Part shown: piece by piece, positions 58,322 through 64,000 of the stretch
Position numbering within the stretch: the first letter of the stretch is position 1
Layout of the letters: every line of letters begins with the position of its first letter
From: VAZQ01 sp963785745
GTDB taxonomy: Bacteria > Pseudomonadota > Alphaproteobacteria > Rhizobiales > Xanthobacteraceae
Direction of reading: 5' to 3'
NCBI GenBank assembly: GCA_963785745.1
Contig: CAWAWR010000009.1
Coordinates: 248,001 to 312,000 of the forward strand
Length of the DNA: 64,000 nucleotides
Notes under the pieces: generated by a model
Seen by the model: only the letters and a program-made list of their open reading frames with translations
Databases searched by the model: none
What the model was told of the DNA's origin: nothing
Translations under genes and position numbers: made by a program

Positions 58322-59792
58322 TCACATCGGCGGAAAGATGTGGGGGAATTTGGCCCGGAGCTTCGCGCGCAGATCGTCGCCCACGTCGACCACGGTCGGG
58401 AAGGTGCCCTTGAGCTTCATGTCGTAGGGGATGCAGGCGTCGATCAGGATGCGGTTGTTGAAATTGCCGGGCAGGAACAGCGGATCGCGCTTCGATGCCC
58501 ACGCCTTCTGGATGAGGTCGATGTCGACGTTCGGATCGAACCGCGTGCACATCGCCCACAGCACCTGGTCGAGCTCGCCGGCGTCGATGTCCTCGTCCAC
58601 CACCACCGTCCATTTGCCGGCATAGGCGCCGCCCTGGCAGGCGGCGGCGATGTGCAGCGCCTGCCGGGCGTGACCGGGATAGCGCTGCTTGATCTGGATG
58701 ACGGTGAAGCGCGTCGCCGGACCGGCTTCGTGATTCCACACGCCGAGAATTTCCGGCACGCCCGACGCTTCGAGCGCGTTCCAGATTTGCGCGGCGCCGG
58801 CGACGCCCTTGAGCAGGCCGGTCTCGTCGACCGGCTTGTGCTGCGGGGCGCAGCAGAGGATCGGATCGTTGCGATAGAGGATCGATTTGACGTTCACATA
58901 GGGCCGCGGCTGGGTGTCGTCGGAGTAGTAGCCCATCCACTCGCCGAACGGCCCTTCCTGCCGCACCTGGCCGGGCACGGTCTCGCCTTCGAGCACGATC
59001 TCGGCGTCGGCCGGGATCGGGAAGCCGGTGTAGGGTCCGCGGATCACGTCGATCGGTTCGCCGCGCAGGCCGCCCGCGATGTCGAGCTCGCTGATCTCCG
59101 GCAGCGGCGACGAGGCGAGCAGAAACAAGCAGCGGATCCTGGCCGCACACGATCGCTACTTTCATCGGCTTGCCGCGTTCGAAATTCTTGTCGCGATGGA
59201 TGCGGCCGTGCTTGCCCTCGGTGATCTGGCAGCCGACGGTGTTGCGATCATAGACCTGCGAGCGATAGGCGCCGAGGTTGAACCAGCCGGAGTCGGGATC
59301 CTGGGTCATGACGCAGCAGGCGGTGCCGATGTAGCGGGCCGTGTCTTTCTCGTGGTGCAGCGGCACCGGAAACTTCAGCACGTCGATCGCGTCGCCTTCG
59401 AGCACGTTCTGCAGCACCGGCCCGTCCTTCACGAAGCGCGGCGGAAGCGTCTTCAGGTTCTGCATGCGGTGGTGGTAGCGCTGCACGATATCGACCTTGC
59501 GGTCGTGCTGGAGCGGCAGCCCGAGCGTGAGCGCGAGGCGTTTGAGCGACGAGAAATGGCCGTAGAGGGTGCGATAGCCCTTGGCGTATCCCGGGATTTC
59601 GTCGAACAGGATCGCCGGCGCCGTGCCGTTCGATTTCTCGGTCAGCATCTGCGTGATGCTGCCCATCTCGACGTTCCAGTCGGCGCCGTTCACGCAGAGC
59701 AGCTCGCCCATGCCCTGCACCTTGTCGAGCCAGTCGCGCAGACCGCGATAGTGGACGTGCGATTGCGTGGTGGTGTCGGCAAAGGCCATCAT
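58322..59792 (-). pseudogene. UbiD-family prenylated-FMN decarboxylase, one frameshift
   Basis: About 490 residues when restored, normal for UbiD. The first part starts at 59792 (TTTQSHVHYRGLRDWLDKV) and holds LHHEKDTARYIGTACCVMTQDPDSGWFNLGAYR. The frame shifts near 59130, after AIVCGQDPL, to LFLLASSPLPEISELDIAGG. The active-site region EGPFGEWMGYYSDD carries the two Glu used with prenylated FMN, and FLPGNFNNRILIDACIPYD ends the family core. UbiD enzymes reversibly decarboxylate aromatic or alpha,beta-unsaturated acids and need UbiX to make the cofactor. No ubiX was seen. It is the first gene of the leftward block, divergent from gntR. Confidence 0.85.
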
Positions 59793-59875
59793 TGCTCTCC
59801 CTGCGCGAGCTTCGGCGCGCGCGGGAAGCGCGCCCGGGGCGACGCATTATTGCGTTGGCATTGGACCAAACCCAA

Positions 59876-59900
59876 TTGTATTCGTTTGTATACATTTGTA
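59876..59900. promoter_or_regulatory. ubiD/gntR control site: TGTATACA palindrome with three phased TTGTA repeats
   Basis: TTGTA occurs at 59876-59880, 59886-59890 and 59896-59900, exactly 10 bases apart, so on the same face of the helix. The middle one is part of the palindrome TGTATACA (59887-59894). The site lies 54 bases before the GntR start and about 85 bases before the ubiD start, as expected for an operator of divergent promoters. Confidence 0.6.
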
Positions 59901-59954
59901 AATAGAAGGCGAGTCAGCCTCAGTCATAAGCTGCCCCTGCCGGGAGGAATTGGA

Positions 59955-60635
59955 ATGGCCACAGCGCCAGCGCGAGCACTGACGGCGATCGACGCGGAGG
60001 CGTTGCGCACGCGTTCGCGGGCGGACTTCGTCTTTGAAAGCCTGCGTGACGCGATCTCGGACGGGCGCATCGCGGTCGGCGAACGGGTGCGCGAAGAAGA
60101 GATCGCGCGCAATCTCGGCGTCAGCCGCACGCCGGTGCGCGAAGCGCTGCAGCGGCTGCATCAGCGCGGCCTGCTGGTGTTCGGCAACGGTCGTGGTCTT
60201 GTGGTCGCGGAATTGAGTCAGCATCAGGTGCTCCAGCTCTACGCGATGCGCGAGATCCTCGAAGGCTCGGCGGCGCGGTTCGCCGCCCGGCACGCGGACG
60301 CGACCGACATCACCATTCTCTACCGGCTGCAGAAGGAGCTCGCCGAGGCGAAGCCCGACGCGCTGCTCCTGGTGACGCTCAACCGCCGCTTCCATCAGGC
60401 GATCTATGAGGCCGCGCACAATCAATACCTGATGCAGACGCTCAACATGCTGCACAACTCGCTTGCGCTGTTGCACAACGCGACGTTCCGGGTTCCGAGC
60501 CGCCGCTCCGAATCTGACGAGGAGCATCGCAAGATCGTGGTCGCGATCGAAAAACGCGACCCGGATGCGGCCGAGGAAGCGGCGCGCGAGCACATCCGCC
60601 AGGCGCAGCGCACGCGCTTCGAGGGCGGGGCGTAG
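59955..60635 (+). CDS. GntR-family (FadR/FCD subfamily) regulator
   Basis: A 226-residue protein, start at the ATG at 59955 (GGGAGGAA upstream). The longer frame from 59079 runs antisense through ubiD and is rejected. The N-terminal winged helix-turn-helix is RDAISDGRIAVGERVREEEIARNLGVSRTPVREALQRLHQRGLL at ~30-80. The all-helical FCD effector domain is at ~95-220 (MREILEGSAARFAARHA, LNRRFHQAIYEAAHN with the metal/ligand His, DEEHRKIVVAIEKRD). FCD regulators usually repress catabolic genes until an organic acid binds. The site 59876-59900 just upstream and the similar palindrome at 63840-63847 are probable operators. Confidence 0.95.
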   Translation: MATAPARALTAIDAEALRTRSRADFVFESLRDAISDGRIAVGERVREEEIARNLGVSRTPVREALQRLHQRGLLVFGNGRGLVVAELSQHQVLQLYAMREILEGSAARFAARHADATDITILYRLQKELAEAKPDALLLVTLNRRFHQAIYEAAHNQYLMQTLNMLHNSLALLHNATFRVPSRRSESDEEHRKIVVAIEKRDPDAAEEAAREHIRQAQRTRFEGGA

Positions 60636-60639
60636 GGAA

Positions 60640-61470
60640 CTACTCCGCCGCTTTCGGCGCCGCGCCCTTGCCCGGCTGGTACACGCCCTCGATGAACTTG
60701 CTGATGCCGTGGTCAATCCAATTGGCGTTCTTCTGCTCGTAGGTCATCTGCAAAAGGCGCGCCTTGAGCCAGGAACGGGCGTCTTCGTAGCTCATGGTGC
60801 GGATGTCGACCGCCTTGAAGGCGTCCTTGGTGGCGCGCAGCGCGTGGCGATCCTTGCCCTTGAGCGTGTTCGCGACCGCGAGCGTCTTGGCCTCGAGCTC
60901 CGCGCGCGGCACCGACATGGTCGTGAAGCCGATCTCGACCGAGCGCTTGCCGTCGAATTGCTCGCCGGTGAGGCTGTAATAGAGCATCTGGCGGTAGTTC
61001 ATCTCGGTGGAGATCGCCTTCGCCACCAGTCCGCCGGGGATGCTGCCGAAATTGATCTCGGACAGTCCGAACGTCGCCTCGTTGGCGGCGATCGCGATGT
61101 CGGATGATGCGACGATGGTGAAAGCGCCGCCGAAGCAATAGCCGTTGATGCTGGCGATGGTCGGCTTCGGGAAGGTGTTCAGGATCTGGTGTCGCCACTC
61201 GTGCGAGATGCGCTGGATTTCCTCGGTCTGCCGGACGCTGTCCTTGTTGTCGTAGAAATATTCCTTGAGGTCCTGTCCGGCGCAGAAGGCGTCGCCGGAG
61301 CCCGTGATGACGAGCACCTGGGTCTCGTCGTCGAATTGCAGGTCGCGCAGCGCCGCGTGCATCTCACGATGCAGCGTCGGGCTCATCGCGTTTTTCTTCT
61401 TCGGGCGGTTGAGCCGGATCGTGGTGATGCCGTCCTTCTTCTCGACCAGGATTGTTTCGTAGTTTGTCAT
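60640..61470 (-). CDS. hydroxycinnamoyl-CoA hydratase/lyase-like crotonase
   Basis: A 276-residue crotonase, start at 61470 (GGAGG five bases upstream). It shares with feruloyl/p-coumaroyl-CoA hydratase-lyase (HCHL) the stretches NAMSPTLHREM, DLKEYF, KPTIASINGYCFGGAF and FGLSEINFG (the Glu used in catalysis), ending in a helical domain (MSYEDARSWLKARLLQM). HCHL turns feruloyl- or coumaroyl-CoA into vanillin or 4-hydroxybenzaldehyde plus acetyl-CoA. Without the upstream CoA ligase in the window, the exact substrate is open. It is the third gene of the 63785-60640 set. Confidence 0.85.
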   Translation of the reverse strand: MTNYETILVEKKDGITTIRLNRPKKKNAMSPTLHREMHAALRDLQFDDETQVLVITGSGDAFCAGQDLKEYFYDNKDSVRQTEEIQRISHEWRHQILNTFPKPTIASINGYCFGGAFTIVASSDIAIAANEATFGLSEINFGSIPGGLVAKAISTEMNYRQMLYYSLTGEQFDGKRSVEIGFTTMSVPRAELEAKTLAVANTLKGKDRHALRATKDAFKAVDIRTMSYEDARSWLKARLLQMTYEQKNANWIDHGISKFIEGVYQPGKGAAPKAAE

Positions 61471-61508
61471 TTTTTCCTCCAGTGAACGGCGATCCGGTTG
61501 CAACAGCG

Positions 61509-62660
61509 CTATCGGATCTTGAGAATCATGCGCGCGAGCGCCATGCGCAGCACTTCCACCGCGCCTTCCGTGATCATCATGCTGCGCTGGTCGCGGAAGA
61601 AGCGCTCGATCGGCAGTTCCTTCGACAGCCCCATGCCGCCGTGGATCTGCATCACGCGGTCGGCGGCCCAGAACGAGCGTTCGTCGCCGAAAATCTTGGC
61701 CATGAACGCTTCCTCGCGGCAGTCCTCGCCGCGGTCGTACTTCCAGGCCGCGTGGTAGAGCATCAAGCGAAGCTTATGCATGTCCATGTAGATTTCGGTC
61801 AGCGGCCATTGCACCGACTGTCGGTCGGCCAGCAGCGCGCCGAAGGTCTTGCGCTGCTTCGCGTAGGTCGAGCCAAGCTCGAAGCAGCGCTCCATGACAC
61901 CGAGCGAGCGCGCGCCGTGCCGGATGCGCCCGGAGTTGAGCCAGGATTGTGCATGCTTGAAGCCGTCGCCTTCCTGGCCGATACGCTTCCAGGCCGGCAC
62001 GCGGACATTGTCGAACACGATCTCGCAGGGCTTGTCGTCGACCATGAGGTCGTAGGAGGCGGCGACCTTCAGGCCCGGCGTGTTCATGTCGACCAGGAAC
62101 CCGGTGATGCCGCCGCGGGCGCGCTTCTCGGTGTCGGTCACCGCGAACACCTGCGCGAAATCGGCTTCGTCGGCGCCGGTGATGAAGCGCTTGACGCCGT
62201 TGATGACGTAGTCGTCACCGTCGCGCACGGCGTTGGTGCGCATCGCGGCCGGGTCGGAGCCGGCGTCGGCCTCGGTCTGCGCGAAACAGCTGGTCTTCTC
62301 GCCGCTGATGACCGGCAGCAGATATTCGTCGCGGGCGCGGCCTTCGAGCGTGTACAGGATCGGGCTGACCGGGAAGCCGAAGATGCTGAGGCTGCGTGAG
62401 GGCAGGGAGGTGGTGCGGGAAATCTCGGTCCACACGATGACCTTCGCCATCATGCCGAGGCCGAGCCCGCCGAATTCTTCCGGCACGTCGTATTGCCAAA
62501 GCCCCAGTTCGTCGACCTTCGGGCGGAGTTTCTTCGGCAGTTCCTTCTGCAACTTGATGTCATTGACGACCTCGCGTTCGAGCGGGATCAGTTCCTTGTC
62601 CACGAATTTGCGCAGGTTGTCTTTCAGGAGCCGAAGTTCTTCGGGCAGTTCAAAGTCCAT
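61509..62660 (-). CDS. acyl-CoA dehydrogenase
   Basis: A 383-residue flavoprotein. The N-terminal helical domain is MDFELPEELRLLKDNLRKFVD. The mid beta domain has FAQTEADAGSDPAAMRTNAVRDGDDYVINGVKRFITG. The C-terminal domain has QIHGGMGLSKELPIERFFRDQR and ITEGAVEVLRMALAR, which includes the Glu at the place of the catalytic base. It is similar to the long-branch or aryl-CoA acting members. It forms 2,3-dehydro acyl-CoA, which the next gene's crotonase can hydrate. It lies 84 bases after the TctC gene and 38 before the crotonase, so the three probably form an operon. Confidence 0.93.
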   Translation of the reverse strand: MDFELPEELRLLKDNLRKFVDKELIPLEREVVNDIKLQKELPKKLRPKVDELGLWQYDVPEEFGGLGLGMMAKVIVWTEISRTTSLPSRSLSIFGFPVSPILYTLEGRARDEYLLPVISGEKTSCFAQTEADAGSDPAAMRTNAVRDGDDYVINGVKRFITGADEADFAQVFAVTDTEKRARGGITGFLVDMNTPGLKVAASYDLMVDDKPCEIVFDNVRVPAWKRIGQEGDGFKHAQSWLNSGRIRHGARSLGVMERCFELGSTYAKQRKTFGALLADRQSVQWPLTEIYMDMHKLRLMLYHAAWKYDRGEDCREEAFMAKIFGDERSFWAADRVMQIHGGMGLSKELPIERFFRDQRSMMITEGAVEVLRMALARMILKIR

Positions 62661-62744
62661 TGCAGTCCTCGTCTGGCGTTGTCAGTGAGCGCGCCGTTCT
62701 TGGTTGCCGGTTTCTAGCGCTCGCGCAAGCCCACCTAACAAGCC

Positions 62745-63785
62745 TCACTTGATGGCGTCTTTGACGCGGTCCATGACCGACCGCGGCATGTTGAAGATGC
62801 GCTTGAGGACGTCGTCGATTTCCTCGCCGCGCACCAGCAGCACCTGCATTTTGCGCTGCTTCGCCTCGGCGAGATAATCGGGATCGTCGAACGTCGCGTT
62901 GAACGCCTTGCGCAGCGCCGCCACCCGCTCGGCGGGCACGCCGGGCGGCGCCACGAACGGCCGCGCGAACAGATTGGGTGACACCACGAATTCGATCGCC
63001 TGCTTGTCGGCCTCGGAAGTGGCGAGGTCGATCGCCAGCGGCACGTCCATGTGGTTCTTGTTCTTGGTGATGCCGAGCTGCACGAGCTGGTTGACCTTCT
63101 TGTCGCGCACCCAATCGGGCCGGGTGAATTCGAGCGTGACGAAACCCATCGAGCAGAAGCCCTCGGTCTCGCCGCGCTCCATGGCCAGCAGGACCTCGGC
63201 CGAGCCGGGATAACCGGGGATGACCTTGAATTTTGCGCCCAGCACGGCGTTCAGCACCTTTGGATAAAAGTGCGCGTTGCCGCCGGTGCCGGTCCCGCCC
63301 ACGAGCAGCTCGCGCTTGAGCACGTCGGCGAAGGTCTTCACCGGGGACTGGTGCCAGGAGAAACAGGTGCTCACGTCGTTGTCGGTCGAGCCGATCCAGT
63401 TGAGCTTGAGCGTGTCGAAGCGCGCACGCTCCGGCGCCACCAGCGGCTCAAGTGGGATCGCGCGGTCGAAGGTCGCGATCTCGGTGCCGTCCTTCGGCGC
63501 GGTGTTGAAGAGCTGGTTCGCGAGAATGAGCCCCGCGGCACCCGGTACGTTCTTGACGACGATGTTCGGGTTGCCGGGAACGTGCTTGCCCATGTGGCGC
63601 GCGAGGGTGCGGGCGTGCAGGTCGTAGCCGCCGCCGGCGGTGAACCCGACGCCGATGGTGATGGTCTTGCCGCGATAGAAGTTGGCGACGGCATCTTGTG
63701 CCGCCGCGCCGGTGGCGATGACCCCGACGGTGCAGGCGACGAGGCAGCCGACGACGCCGCTCGCCGCAAAGCGCCCGATATCCAT
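62745..63785 (-). CDS. TctC/Bug-type receptor
   Basis: A 346-residue protein, start at 63785. The signal peptide is VVGCLVACTVGVIATGAAAQ and the mature part DAVANFYRGKTITIGVGFTAGGGYDLHARTLARH. The following NVPGAAGLILAN replaces the N-M-P-G-A-G-x-L-R-A-A pattern of the sister copies. CFSWHQSPVKTFADVLK and MERGETEGFCSMGFVTLEF are cleft segments. It is the first gene of the set with acyl-CoA dehydrogenase and crotonase. A TGTATACA palindrome is 55 bases upstream, the same as at gntR. A hydroxycinnamate or related ligand is a guess from context. Confidence 0.93.
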   Translation of the reverse strand: MDIGRFAASGVVGCLVACTVGVIATGAAAQDAVANFYRGKTITIGVGFTAGGGYDLHARTLARHMGKHVPGNPNIVVKNVPGAAGLILANQLFNTAPKDGTEIATFDRAIPLEPLVAPERARFDTLKLNWIGSTDNDVSTCFSWHQSPVKTFADVLKRELLVGGTGTGGNAHFYPKVLNAVLGAKFKVIPGYPGSAEVLLAMERGETEGFCSMGFVTLEFTRPDWVRDKKVNQLVQLGITKNKNHMDVPLAIDLATSEADKQAIEFVVSPNLFARPFVAPPGVPAERVAALRKAFNATFDDPDYLAEAKQRKMQVLLVRGEEIDDVLKRIFNMPRSVMDRVKDAIK

Positions 63786-63838
63786 GCGATCTTCCTTCCC
63801 CGGCAGTCTCTATTTGCGGCCTTATGGCTGGCCTTGGT

Positions 63839-63848
63839 CTGTATACAG
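63839..63848. promoter_or_regulatory. TGTATACA palindrome upstream of the TctC/acyl-CoA dehydrogenase set
   Basis: CTGTATACAG, a perfect 10-bp palindrome sharing the TGTATACA core of the gntR/ubiD site (59887-59894). It lies 54-63 bases before the TctC start, a suitable place for a GntR operator. Confidence 0.5.
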
Positions 63849-63938
63849 CAGAATACCAAGGCCGGCAGCAAGCAAAAGCGGAGGCCTGCCATGACGAAGG
63901 ATCGTCCGGCGCCGCGGCAGGTAGTTCGAAGGTCCGTC

Positions 63939-64000
63939 TTATCCGGCGGCGATCAGCGCCCGCAGCCGCGCCGGCGTCACCGGCAGTTGCGTGATCGCGC
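63939..64000 (-). CDS. C-terminal end of a molybdenum-hydroxylase large subunit (cut by window edge)
   Basis: The minus-strand frame ending at the TAA 63941-63939 gives AITQLPVTPARLRALIAAG. A (L/M)P-x-TP-x-R-(L/V) end is the usual last part of xanthine dehydrogenase/CoxL large subunits. It is short (20 codons) and identified only by this pattern. If right, a second enzyme of the kind seen at 51794-54133 lies to the right of this window. The 63786-63938 stretch holds the promoter of the TctC set. Confidence 0.45.
   Translation of the reverse strand, partial: AITQLPVTPARLRALIAAG

Noticed and set aside
59079..59954. Extended start for the GntR gene
   Set aside because: The extra part runs antisense through ubiD and the operator. 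The ATG at 59955 has a good ribosome site and begins the family sequence.

Overview
The window looks like a GC-rich alphaproteobacterial chromosome, most likely Hyphomicrobiales close to the Bradyrhizobium/Rhodopseudomonas/Pseudolabrys group. The grounds are a CtrA response regulator and a SciP (DUF1153) protein next to flagellar genes, an FlbD-type sigma-54 activator, Omp25/31-like and DUF1236 proteins, promoters matching the sigma-EcfG consensus, and a large set of TctC/Bug-type periplasmic receptors. No insertion sequence, prophage, CRISPR array or rRNA operon was seen.

Layout: 1-3.4 kb holds the end of a ThDP-dependent enzyme, two cupins and a TctC receptor. 3.5-11 kb holds ctrA, fliI-fliJ, an ECF sigma/anti-sigma pair, a small exported protein and flhA. 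11.3-19.2 kb is mixed: a TctC receptor, a DUF3617 protein, a Vgb-like propeller with a haem motif, a second ECF sigma/anti-sigma pair, a VanX-type dipeptidase, an outer-membrane barrel and two small conserved proteins. 19.4-28 kb is a catabolic cluster (HpcH/HpaI aldolase, LeuCD-like hydratase, two ThDP enzymes, LysR regulator, TctC receptor) whose two divergent promoter regions share one 17-bp operator-like site. 29.6-41 kb is flagellar and cell-cycle related: fliF-fliG-fliH-fliN-flbD, sciP, a hybrid histidine kinase and fliK-flgD. 41.3-49.5 kb holds mnmA, pmtA, tRNA-Met, a stress-type region with sigma-EcfG-like promoters and a possible small RNA, a TctC receptor, a nitroreductase and two MFS transporters. 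49.5-64 kb is a long leftward catabolic block: a UbiD decarboxylase, four tandem TctC receptors, a molybdenum hydroxylase large subunit, an NAD-binding protein, a VOC protein and an aldo/keto reductase. A GntR regulator is divergent from it. Beyond lies a second leftward set (TctC, acyl-CoA dehydrogenase, hydroxycinnamoyl-CoA hydratase/lyase-like enzyme) and the end of another molybdenum hydroxylase.

How the parts fit: CtrA boxes upstream of flhA, fliF and sciP, GANTC sites at ctrA and a sigma-54 promoter at fliK suggest the usual alphaproteobacterial cell-cycle control of the flagellum. The catabolic blocks look like uptake plus degradation of organic or aromatic acids, with orphan receptors (nine in the window, no TctA/TctB seen) beside their enzymes. 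Eight apparent frameshifts occur in six genes and all have the +1 (extra base) sign. This points to residual sequencing or assembly errors at least as strongly as to gene decay, so the broken genes should not be called dead without checking reads.
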